Origin: Vulcanimicrobiota bacterium
GTDB lineage: Bacteria; Vulcanimicrobiota; Vulcanimicrobiia; Vulcanimicrobiales; Vulcanimicrobiaceae
Assembly: GCA_028287525.1 (NCBI GenBank)
Contig: JAQBPM010000267.1
Location: 1 to 43,247 of the forward strand
Direction of reading: 5' to 3'
DNA length: 43,247 nucleotides
The translations under genes and the position numbers were made by a program. The notes beneath the pieces were generated by a model. It made no database searches, had not been told where the DNA came from, and saw nothing but the letters and a program-made list of their open reading frames with translations. Positions 33,995 to 40,546 of the stretch are shown here, piece by piece. The stretch's first letter is position 1. Each line of letters opens with the position of its first letter.

Positions 33995-34630
33995 TTAGAC
34001 GAAGCCGTTGCGGATCGCGTAGATGGCGGCGTGCGTCCGAGCGCTGACGCCGAGTTTGGCGAAGATGCGGGTGACGTGGTTCTTCACGGTCTTCTCGGAG
34101 AGAGCGAGGCGCACGCCGATCTCTTTGTTCGAGAGTCCTCCCGCGATGAGCGCGACGATCTCACCTTCGCGCAGCGAGAGCTCGTCCTGCGGCGTCTGCG
34201 GCGACTGGAGCCGGCGCAGCAGCACGCCCGCGACGCGCGGATCGAAATACGGCTCGCCTTCGGCCACGGTCTTGCAGGCGCGGCGCAGCTCGGCGGGTTC
34301 GATGTCGGTAAGGATGTAGCCCTCCAGCCCGCACGCCAGGGAGCGCTGCAGCGTGAACTGGCCGGCGTGCGAGGTGAGCAGCATGATGCGCGTCGCGGGC
34401 GAGGCGGTCTTGCACGTCGCGACGGACTGCTCGAGCCCGCCGTCACAGCTCTCGAAATCCAACAGCAGCAGATCGGGGCGCACGAAGCCGACGTTGGCAT
34501 CCTCGACGCTGCGCGCGTCGCCCACGACCTCCAGCGCGTTCTCGTCCGTCAGCAACCGGCAGAGCGCCTTGCCGACAAGCGGCTGGGCGTGAACGACGAG
34601 CACGCGCGGCAGTTGTACGGTCGCGATCAT
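33995..34630 (-). CDS. NarL/FixJ-type response regulator with atypical receiver
   Basis: 211 aa from ATG 34630 (GGAGG nine bases upstream and ATGA overlap with the small gene before it). The receiver keeps the phospho-acceptor Asp58 (RPDLLLLDFE) and Thr86 (MLLTSHAG). However, the Mg-binding acidic pair is replaced by VVHAQ (residues 12-16), and the conserved Lys is Thr108 (GYILTDIEP). The LuxR-type HTH at ~148-205 is intact: LSLREGEIVALIAGGLSNKE, then VKNHVTRIFAKLGV. Without the acid pocket and Lys, ordinary phospho-switching is doubtful; it may work by another signal or constitutively. No histidine kinase gene is nearby. Confidence 0.85.
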   Translation of the reverse strand: MIATVQLPRVLVVHAQPLVGKALCRLLTDENALEVVGDARSVEDANVGFVRPDLLLLDFESCDGGLEQSVATCKTASPATRIMLLTSHAGQFTLQRSLACGLEGYILTDIEPAELRRACKTVAEGEPYFDPRVAGVLLRRLQSPQTPQDELSLREGEIVALIAGGLSNKEIGVRLALSEKTVKNHVTRIFAKLGVSARTHAAIYAIRNGFV

Positions 34631-34773
34631 CGTTCCGGCCCTCCGCGCAGCACGACCATCGCCCGCGCCCATCCCGCGTCGGTTCTGGTGCGGACGAGAA
34701 ATCCGTACTCCGTGCGATCTTCCACCTGGTAGCCCGCGCGGAGGGCCTCATTGAGCGAGACGAAGATAACCAT
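34627..34773 (-). CDS. 48-aa protein coupled to the response regulator
   Basis: ATG 34773 opens a 48-codon frame reading MVIFVSLNEALRAGYQV, then TEYGFLVRTRTDAGWARAMV, and ends GGPER; its TGA overlaps the regulator's ATG (ATGA). The sequence is well-formed amphipathic protein with a beta-alpha-beta flavour, not shadow-like, and the codon third positions are GC-rich. I do not know the family. Coupling suggests it is made with the regulator and may bind or modulate it. Confidence 0.6.
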   Translation of the reverse strand: MVIFVSLNEALRAGYQVEDRTEYGFLVRTRTDAGWARAMVVLRGGPER

Positions 34774-34806
34774 GAGCGCATTTTGAACGCCGCCCGGTAC
34801 GGCGCG

Positions 34807-34845
34807 CTTACGGCGGCGAGAGTCGCGACCTTACCGTGCGCTTAC
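34807..34845 (-). promoter_or_regulatory. Three phased GTAAG elements upstream of the regulator operon
   Basis: CTTAC (GTAAG on the minus strand) occurs at 34807-34811, 34830-34834 and 34841-34845. The outer two are part of an identical nonamer GCGCTTACG. Start-to-start distances are 23 and 11 bases, close to whole helical turns, and the group lies 34-72 bp before the 48-aa gene. This is how direct-repeat regulator sites are often arranged. Confidence 0.35.
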
Positions 34846-34956
34846 GCCGAACGGCCGCAGGGTCCCCAAAGGCGGCCATGCGGCCCTACCAGCTAGGACG
34901 AACGTCCAGAAGCGTGTCGCAAATGCAGATCAAGAAGGCGCTTGCCATGCCCGCCC

Positions 34957-35382
34957 TCACGTGTGGGCAGCGAGTTCTTTGCGCGCAGCTTCACCGATCT
35001 CGGCCGACGTGTAAGCGTGCCCGTCGATGCCCCAGCCCCCGTCCGGCGCTTCCGTGATGAGGCACCAGGTGCGCTCTGCGAGCGTTGGATCTCCGGCCTG
35101 CGCAGCGATGATCTCGGTCATCTCCTCGGTGACGCCGAGTTTTTTCTCGCGGTCGAGCACGCCGGCCGGCGTAAGGATCTGTACGCGCACGTAGTTGCTC
35201 TCCCCGTTTGCGTTCGCCATCGCATCCGCTTCGAGCTCGTGAACGAACGCCGCAGTGTTCTCCAGAAAGAGCGGGATGGGCGGGACCTTTTCCCAGCGCA
35301 TGAGCGCCGCGGTCAAGGCCTTCGTGAGCTCGGGCTTGCTGCTGAAGGTGCCTTTGACTGCATAGACGTCGATCATGGGCAT
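34957..35382 (-). CDS. Tautomerase-superfamily-like protein
   Basis: 141 aa. ATG 35382 is chosen because AGGA precedes it and because it gives MPMIDVYAVKGTFSSKPELT. This is the N-terminus of the 4-oxalocrotonate tautomerase/MIF superfamily, where the proline after the initiator Met is the catalytic base. ALMRWEKVPPIPLFLENTAA and YVRVQILTPAGVLD follow. The chain is about twice the size of a short 4-OT subunit, as in two-unit members. It ends TSAEIGEAARKELAAHT. Substrate unknown. It is divergent from an HxlR regulator, a common arrangement for redox or electrophile-responsive genes. Cytoplasmic. Confidence 0.7.
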   Translation of the reverse strand: MPMIDVYAVKGTFSSKPELTKALTAALMRWEKVPPIPLFLENTAAFVHELEADAMANANGESNYVRVQILTPAGVLDREKKLGVTEEMTEIIAAQAGDPTLAERTWCLITEAPDGGWGIDGHAYTSAEIGEAARKELAAHT

Positions 35383-35502
35383 GGGGTGGTCCTCCGAGTA
35401 TCTCGCGATGCGATGCGCCGGCGTTCCCACGGGAAGCCGCTTTGCATGCTGCGAGAATATCGCTTAAACTAACTCAAGGATAGTACGTACCTGGAGGTTC
35501 GT
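35383..35502. promoter_or_regulatory. Divergent tautomerase/HxlR control region
   Basis: Contains the palindrome GTACGTAC at 35483-35490 and, overlapping it, ACTA...TAGT arms at 35469-35484; the HxlR ribosome site GGAGG follows. HxlR-type regulators often bind such imperfect palindromes next to their own start, so self-regulation together with control of the tautomerase is plausible. Confidence 0.35.
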
Positions 35503-35982
35503 ATGGACGCCGCTTCCGCAACCAGAGTCGTCGGCAACTGTGACGTCGCGACGTGCGTCTCGCGCGCAGTGCTTACTCATCTCGCAAGCAAGTGGGGTTC
35601 GCTCGTTCTGCGAGCGCTCAGCCGCGGTGAGCGGCGCTATTCCGAGATCCGCTGGGCGATCGAGGGCATCTCGGAGAAGATGCTGGCGCAGACCCTCCGG
35701 GACCTCGAGCGTGACGGTCTCATCTTACGTACGAGCTTTCCGGTCCTTCCGCCGCACGTCGTCTACAGTCTCACGCCGCTTGGCGAGGAGTGCGCCGCTC
35801 ACGTCGCCACCCTGCTTCGCTGGATCGAGACGCACGTCACCGACCTGAAGAAAGCGCGGCGCACATATGACGCCGTCCGCGCGGCGAGAGAGTCCCCGCC
35901 TAAGCCGGCGAGAGGCGTCGCTCCTCGCGTACCTTACGTCGAGGTGCGTACTTCTCAACCGAGGGTTCAAAGCGTAGAGTGA
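35503..35982 (+). CDS. HxlR-family transcription regulator
   Basis: 159 aa from ATG 35503 (GGAGG five bases before). The single winged-helix HxlR domain (~15-115) reads LTHLASKWGSLVLRALSRGE, then YSEIRWAIEGISEKMLAQTL and LERDGLILRTSFPVLPPHVV. Cys13 and Cys18 lie just before the domain, where redox-sensing HxlR members (YodB, HypR) have their reactive cysteine. The C-terminal ~35 residues are basic and unstructured. It likely controls the divergent tautomerase and possibly the SnoaL-like gene 37 bp downstream. Confidence 0.9.
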   Translation: MDAASATRVVGNCDVATCVSRAVLTHLASKWGSLVLRALSRGERRYSEIRWAIEGISEKMLAQTLRDLERDGLILRTSFPVLPPHVVYSLTPLGEECAAHVATLLRWIETHVTDLKKARRTYDAVRAARESPPKPARGVAPRVPYVEVRTSQPRVQSVE

Positions 35983-36019
35983 GACCGTTCGCGCCGGCGT
36001 TCAGCCTTCGGAGAGAAAC

Positions 36020-36421
36020 ATGGCCCAGACAATCGAGAAAACACATAAGGCGCTTGTCCTCGAAGCGTTCGACGTCTTGTTCAACAAGCGCGACTACGCG
36101 GCGGCCGAGCGGTACTGGTCGCCAAACTACATTCAGCACAGCGCTCACATCGAGCCCGGCCGCGAAGGCCTGTTCAACTTGATCAAGAGCAGCCCGCCGA
36201 CGTTGAAATACGAATCGGACATGATCGTGGCGGACGGAGATCTCGTGATCGTCCATGGGCGGTTCTCCGGACACGGCCAGCCGGCGAACTGGATCGCCGC
36301 TGACGTCGTTCGCATCGAGGACGGACGGCTTGCCGAGCACTGGGACGTCATCGAGGACGAAGCCACGGCGCAGCAATCCAAGAGCGGCAAACCCATGTTC
36401 GGGAACGCGTTTCCTGAATAA
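36020..36421 (+). CDS. SnoaL/NTF2-like protein
   Basis: 133 aa from ATG 36020. KALVLEAFDVLFNKRDYAAA, RYWSPNYIQHSAHIEPGREG, VHGRFSGHG and IEDGRLAEHWDVIEDEA give the cone-shaped alpha+beta NTF2-like fold of the SnoaL/polyketide-cyclase-like group ('YIQH' and 'EHWDV' are typical). Members are small cytoplasmic enzymes or ligand binders, often placed next to HxlR or TetR regulators; the reaction cannot be named. It follows the HxlR gene on the same strand and is probably co-transcribed. Confidence 0.85.
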   Translation: MAQTIEKTHKALVLEAFDVLFNKRDYAAAERYWSPNYIQHSAHIEPGREGLFNLIKSSPPTLKYESDMIVADGDLVIVHGRFSGHGQPANWIAADVVRIEDGRLAEHWDVIEDEATAQQSKSGKPMFGNAFPE

Positions 36422-36515
36422 GCGGCCCGGCGAAATCTGACCTCGCCGCGAATCTTTCGGCCTATCCGATTCGTCATCGCATCGCAATGCTATCCCTTAC
36501 GAAGGCGAGACGAAC

Positions 36516-37211
36516 GTGATCAAGCTATCCTGGGCCGTTCCGGCGCTCATCCTGGCCCTGGCCGCCGGCGCTTCGGCGGCCGATCCCCAGAGCCAGAAAT
36601 ATCCTCCCCTTGACCAATACATGATGCCGCACGCCGCGGAGATGTCGCTGGCCAGGAGCGCCGCGCCGGAGAGCATCACAAGCCACGCGACCGTCAAAGT
36701 GTTGGGGTCGTCCGGCTACACGGTGGCGGTGAACGGCGACAACGGCTTCACTTGCATGGTGATGCGCGGGTGGGCCGCGCCGACCTACACGCCCGCGCAG
36801 CTCCGCGGCATCGTCTACGACGCCAAGGTCCGCGCACCGATCTGCTTCGACCCAATCGCTTCCCGCACCGTGATGCCGTACTACGAACTCCGCAGCCAGC
36901 TCGGCCTGCAAGGTCAGTCGCCGGATCAGATTGCGAAGGGCGTACAGTCCGCTTACGATACCGGACGACTGCCGAAGCGTGAGGCGGTCAGCTTCGCGTA
37001 CATGTGGTCCGCCGAACAATACCTCGGCCCGGGTGCCGGCCACTGGCATCCCCATCTCATGATCTTCGCCCCGTACTACGACAACGCGAAGCTGGGCGGG
37101 AACGCTTTCGGCGGTCCGCTGCCGGGCCTCTCGGACGATGCCGGAACGCCGTTCGCCGTCGTCGTCGTGCCCCTCGACCACGAGCTCTTCATCAAGATGT
37201 CGCAACGGTAA
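36516..37211 (+). CDS. Exported protein of unknown function
   Basis: 231 aa from GTG 36516 (AAGGCGAG upstream). The signal peptide IKLSWAVPALILALAAGASA is probably cleaved after ASA. The mature part has EMSLARSAAPESITSHATVK, NGDNGFTCMVMRGWAAP, YDAKVRAPICFDPIASRTV and GHWHPHLMIFAPYYDNAKLG. Two cysteines (in FTCM and PICF) could pair. HWHPH near 175 looks like a metal-binding patch. I have seen similar secreted proteins in soil bacteria annotated only as hypothetical. Transcribed in the same direction as the SnoaL-like gene after a 94-bp gap. Confidence 0.75.
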   Translation: MIKLSWAVPALILALAAGASAADPQSQKYPPLDQYMMPHAAEMSLARSAAPESITSHATVKVLGSSGYTVAVNGDNGFTCMVMRGWAAPTYTPAQLRGIVYDAKVRAPICFDPIASRTVMPYYELRSQLGLQGQSPDQIAKGVQSAYDTGRLPKREAVSFAYMWSAEQYLGPGAGHWHPHLMIFAPYYDNAKLGGNAFGGPLPGLSDDAGTPFAVVVVPLDHELFIKMSQR

Positions 37212-37519
37212 CCGGGGATTACGCGGAGCCGCTCGGCGAACGCTTGAGGCCGCGCGATCGGCTCCGCGTAGGACGCCTTACTTGGCCGCAATCGCTCCGG
37301 GCTGTCCATGCAGACCGATGCTCGACGAGTCCTAGTTTGAAGTTCACGCCGGCAAGGTGCCACTGCTCGCCGGCGTATCGACGCGCTTCCGCCAACGCTC
37401 AACGTTATTGCCAAGATGAAACCGCACGTCGGACCTCCGACGAAGCCGGCAATCTGCAAGAGGGCGCCAAAGCTGAAGCTTGCCGCGAACGGTTCGCCGC
37501 GCTGGAGCATCACGGCCAG
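37212..37519 (+). other. 308-bp gene-free stretch with a long inverted repeat
   Basis: A perfect 11-base inverted repeat, ACGCGGAGCCG at 37222-37232 and CGGCTCCGCGT at 37260-37270, frames a 27-base loop right after the secreted-protein gene. It may act as a GC-rich terminator, though no T-run follows. No convincing gene is seen in the rest; any coding signal here may be decayed upstream sequence of the sulfotransferase relic. Confidence 0.4.
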
Positions 37520-37869
37520 AGGTTAGCGCGCCTGAGCTGGTGGAAATACCGATCGACGCACGTTGCCCGCGGGGAAGCCGCGTACGACGGCGACGCGATC
37601 CTCGATTGCCCTCGGAACATCGTACGAGACCAAGCGCACTGGGCGCTCTTCTTTCTCGGACCGGGATCGAACCGCTTCGGCTGATCTACGAAGTCCGGCA
37701 GCCGCAAGCGGCCGTGGACGCGGTGGCGGAGCTCATCGGAGTCGCGCCTGCTCCGCGAATCGACTGGGCGAAACTCGACCTAGCGATACAGCGCGACGCG
37801 ACCACCGAGGTTTGGCGTGCTCGGGTCATCCGCGAGCGCGGTGACCCGAACTCCGTCGACAAGGTGTGA
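37520..37869 (+). pseudogene. C-terminal relic of a Stf0-type sulfotransferase
   Basis: One frame reads RLARLSWWKYRSTHVARGEA, then YDGDAILDC, then IVRDQAHWALFF. The next frame continues GIEPLRLIYEVRQPQAAVDA and PRIDWAKLDLAIQRDATTEV, ending at 37869. Together these follow the order of the C-terminal half of Stf0 (trehalose 2-sulfotransferase family) enzymes, with the break near 37655. The N-terminal PAPS-binding half is not recognisable upstream. A one- or two-base indel plus loss of the 5' part makes it non-functional. Assignment rests on motif memory, so it needs a profile search. Confidence 0.55.
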
Positions 37870-37997
37870 GCCCTGGTTGCGGTCGCGACATCTTGCGGTG
37901 ATCGCGGTGCAGAACCAACCCGCTAGAATCAATCCGGTCGTGAGTGACCAGGCGACCACGCAATACGTCCCGCGGCAAAAATTCAGTGCGGCCGGCA

Positions 37998-38022
37998 AGA
38001 AAAAACCCCGCCGTAGCGGGGT
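37998..38022 (-). terminator. Intrinsic terminator of the tRNA-Glu gene
   Basis: On the minus strand ACCCCGC-TACG-GCGGGGT (38005-38011 with 38016-38022) is followed by TTTTTCTT, beginning seven bases after the tRNA 3' end. Confidence 0.8.
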
Positions 38023-38028
38023 CTTCAC

Positions 38029-38103
38029 TGGTAGCGCCAACGGGAGTTGAACCCGTCTCTCCGCCTTGAAAGGGCGGCGTCCTAACCGATAGACTATGGC
38101 GCC
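38029..38103 (-). tRNA. tRNA-Glu (anticodon UUC)
   Basis: Read on the minus strand, GGCGCCA at the 5' end pairs with the 3' TGGCGCT, and CCA is encoded. The anticodon arm is CCGCC-CTTTCAA-GGCGG, giving anticodon TTC. The T arm is GACGGGTTCAACTCCCGT. It is complete at 75 nt with CCA and has its own terminator. Confidence 0.95.
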
Positions 38104-38155
38104 GGGACCGGGCGAAATTGCCCGTTCGGCGGCGCCGCACCTGCGTCGGCGGGTG

Positions 38156-39403
38156 CTAGAACGCGCCTAGCCCGTTCGGCGAACCGAGCGTCGTGTCGCC
38201 GGCCGGGACGCCGCTCACTTGGTGCAGCTTGGCCGAGTTGGCGTAGAGGCTCGCTGCGCCGATTTGACCGGAGCCGAAGTCACGCGCCGCGGCATACAGG
38301 CCCGCGATGAACGGCGCGCCGGCGCTCGTGCCGCCGAGCACGATCCAGCCGCCCGATTGGGTGTCGTACACGGCGAGTCCAGTCACCGCATCGGCCACGA
38401 AGGAGACGTCCGAGACGCCCCGACTGCCGCACGCGGCAGTCTGCCACTGCGGCCGCGCCACGTACGCGCTGCACCCGGTTCCGGTGCTGTTCATAGCGGT
38501 CTCCGACCAGCCGCGCGCGTTCCACGCCGTCTTGAGGGTCGTTCCGCCGACCGCGATGACGTTCGCGGACGACGCCGGGAATTCGACGCCGGCTTGATCG
38601 CCGATGCTTGCGGTCACCGCGATCCCAGGGTGCGCGTAGTATGCATCCAGCGTCGCGGCATCCGCCGTCTCGGGAGCACCATAGCTGTTGCTGATCGCGG
38701 CCGGGTGCGTCGCGGCGATCGCGTTGACGGCTTGCGCGAGCGCGCTCATGTCGTTGCTTGCCGCTTCGACGAGCGTGATGCGGCACGTGGGGCACGCTGA
38801 GGATGCCATGGCGAGATCGAGCGAGATCTCCATCGACCATCCTTTGTCGGCCTGCGGATATCCGCCACGCTGCAAGCTGCCGTTCAACTTCGAGAAGCAG
38901 CCGTTCGCGGTCGTGCACGGCGGCAGGCCAAACTGCGAGCGGTAGACGGCGAGATCCGACTCAGCCGATGGATCGTCAAATGCGTCGACGATCGCAATCG
39001 TCGGTCCGTTCGCGGCGGCCGACGTCGAGGGAGCGCTCAGCCCGTATGCCGACCACAACTGCTTCGGCGTGTATCCTTTCACCGAAGCCGGATGAGGGTT
39101 CGGGTTTGCGCCGGCGCTCGTATTTTGCACCGTATGACACCGCAGCAGCCCCGAACACACGGGAGAAAGCACGAGGTTGACAACCGCGCCGACCAAGCCG
39201 AACAAACCGCCCAGCAAACCCGGGGTCGGAGTAGGCGAAGGCGTTGGGGTCGGCGAGTCACCGGGGAGCGCGCGCGAAATGTTGTCGGCGATGCGTCCGT
39301 GATCGCCGGCCGGAATGACCGATCCGCCGCCGGATGCACAGGCGGCGAGCAGTGCGAGCGCGAGAAGTCCCGCCAGCATGCGGGTGCGAGAAGGTGCTTG
39401 CAT
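38156..39403 (-). CDS. Sedolisin-type (S53) serine peptidase lipoprotein
   Basis: 415 aa from ATG 39403 (AAAGG eight bases upstream). Lipobox LLAAC puts the lipid on Cys22. A Pro/Thr linker and a hydrophobic Gly-rich stretch (GLLGGLFGLVGAVVNLVLS, 62-80) follow. The catalytic domain begins YTPKQLWSAYGL (~111). Catalytic positions are all present: Glu192 and Asp196 in SMEISLDLAM, oxyanion Asp269 in SIGDQAGVEFPASS, and Ser360 in GGTSAGAPF. No large pro-domain is present, unlike classical sedolisins. Acts outside the cytoplasm, probably at low pH as is usual for the family. It follows the HD-GYP gene by 11 bp. Confidence 0.88.
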   Translation of the reverse strand: MQAPSRTRMLAGLLALALLAACASGGGSVIPAGDHGRIADNISRALPGDSPTPTPSPTPTPGLLGGLFGLVGAVVNLVLSPVCSGLLRCHTVQNTSAGANPNPHPASVKGYTPKQLWSAYGLSAPSTSAAANGPTIAIVDAFDDPSAESDLAVYRSQFGLPPCTTANGCFSKLNGSLQRGGYPQADKGWSMEISLDLAMASSACPTCRITLVEAASNDMSALAQAVNAIAATHPAAISNSYGAPETADAATLDAYYAHPGIAVTASIGDQAGVEFPASSANVIAVGGTTLKTAWNARGWSETAMNSTGTGCSAYVARPQWQTAACGSRGVSDVSFVADAVTGLAVYDTQSGGWIVLGGTSAGAPFIAGLYAAARDFGSGQIGAASLYANSAKLHQVSGVPAGDTTLGSPNGLGAF

Positions 39404-39414
39404 GTCGTTCGCCT

Positions 39415-40383
39415 TTATCCGCGGTTGGTGACGACGTCGATCATTGCATCGACGACGATAGGATCGAATTGGGTGCCGCGCGCGGCCTCGAGCCGTTCGA
39501 GGGCGACCGACGGAGAGAACGGCGGCCGATACGGACGCCGGCCGATCATCGCGTTGAACGCGTCGGCCACCGCGACGATGCGCGCCGCGGTCGGTATCGC
39601 GCCTCCGGCGGTGCCGTCGGGGTAGCCGTATCCATCGAAGCGCTCGTGATGGCTGCGCACGATCGGCGTCAAGTGCGCGACCAGCGCGACCTCGGAGACG
39701 ATCACCGCACCGGCCGCCGCGTGCCCGCGCATGATCGCCATCTCGTCGATATCGAGTGAGCGGGGCGCGTTCAAGATCGCGAGCGGCGTCTTGATCTTGC
39801 CAATGTCGTGGACGAGCCCGCTGCGTGCAACGTGGACGGCATCGTGGCGCGCGAGCGCCAAACGCTTCGCCAGCCGGGCGCACCACGCCGAGACGGCACG
39901 CGAGTGCTCCGCGGTCAGGGCGTCCACCTGATCGAGGCGCGTCATGAGGTCGTCCAGCGCGACGTCGATCTCGTCGATCGCCTCGTGCCGCGCCGCATCG
40001 CGAACGAGCCGCGGGCGGGTGGCGAGCCGCTCTACCTCGGCACGCACGACGTCGACCTCGGCAGCCGAGAGTCCCACACCCGGCGTGCGGTCCAGGTTGG
40101 CGGCCACCACGCCGGCGGCGGCGCCGACGATCGCAGGTACCGGGACGACGCCTGCATACCGCTCGCACGACGCGTCCACCCAGGAGAGAAGCCGCGTCCA
40201 GTCTGCCGCGCCGACCGAGGCGGCAAAGCGCTCGACGAAGCGCATGGCGAGGATCTCAGCCGCGACGGTCCGATGTGCCGGCGCGATACCCTCGAGCGCG
40301 GCCGTGGCAAATTCCCGAGTACGCTCGCGAAGCGCATCGGCCAGTCGTTCGTCTCCCCGCCGTACGGCGTTGCCGAGAAACAT
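39415..40383 (-). CDS. HD-GYP domain protein (cyclic-di-GMP phosphodiesterase family)
   Basis: 322 aa from ATG 40383, where GGAGG lies six bases before; a start four codons earlier would overlap that site. Residues ~1-155 are helical and unassigned, probably sensory or regulatory. The HD-GYP domain (~155-320) has LVHDIGKIKTPLAILNAPRS (His192, Asp193) and SHHERFDGYGYPDGTAGGAI (HHE and GYP motifs complete). VADAFNAMIGRRPYR follows. Such domains break cyclic-di-GMP down to pGpG or GMP and so often lower exopolysaccharide output. Cytoplasmic, no membrane segment. Coupled in an operon with the S53 lipoprotein. Confidence 0.9.
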   Translation of the reverse strand: MFLGNAVRRGDERLADALRERTREFATAALEGIAPAHRTVAAEILAMRFVERFAASVGAADWTRLLSWVDASCERYAGVVPVPAIVGAAAGVVAANLDRTPGVGLSAAEVDVVRAEVERLATRPRLVRDAARHEAIDEIDVALDDLMTRLDQVDALTAEHSRAVSAWCARLAKRLALARHDAVHVARSGLVHDIGKIKTPLAILNAPRSLDIDEMAIMRGHAAAGAVIVSEVALVAHLTPIVRSHHERFDGYGYPDGTAGGAIPTAARIVAVADAFNAMIGRRPYRPPFSPSVALERLEAARGTQFDPIVVDAMIDVVTNRG

Positions 40384-40479
40384 CGGGACCTCCAAACCAG
40401 CGAACGGGCGCTCTTACGGTCTCCCGGCCTACCGTGCCCAAAATCACAATACCGCCCCTTGCTTCCTCAGCACACTACC

Positions 40480-40489
40480 CCCAATTGGG
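40480..40489. promoter_or_regulatory. 10-bp palindrome CCCAATTGGG upstream of the HD-GYP gene
   Basis: A perfect palindrome 97 bp before the HD-GYP start and 58 bp after the stop of the MalT-like regulator. It may be an operator for the HD-GYP/S53 operon. No other copy was noticed in the window. Confidence 0.3.
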
Positions 40490-40546
40490 TATCAATGCGA
40501 AGAGGGCAACCCTTCTCTTCCTGCGGCGCTTTCCAAGCTCGCTTGG

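Noticed and set aside
37076-37513. A 145-codon minus-strand frame with a hydrophobic stretch
   Set aside because: Overlaps the secreted-protein gene antisense, has no ribosome site or recognisable family, and its hydrophobic part is short; chance is more likely.
38109-38124. CGGGC-GAAATT-GCCCG hairpin between the S53 stop and the tRNA-Glu gene
   Set aside because: A 5-bp stem without a T-run on the minus strand; too weak to call a terminator.
39404-40168. N-terminal extension of the S53 gene
   Set aside because: It overlaps the HD-GYP gene in another frame and lacks domains; the signal and lipobox begin at ATG 39403.
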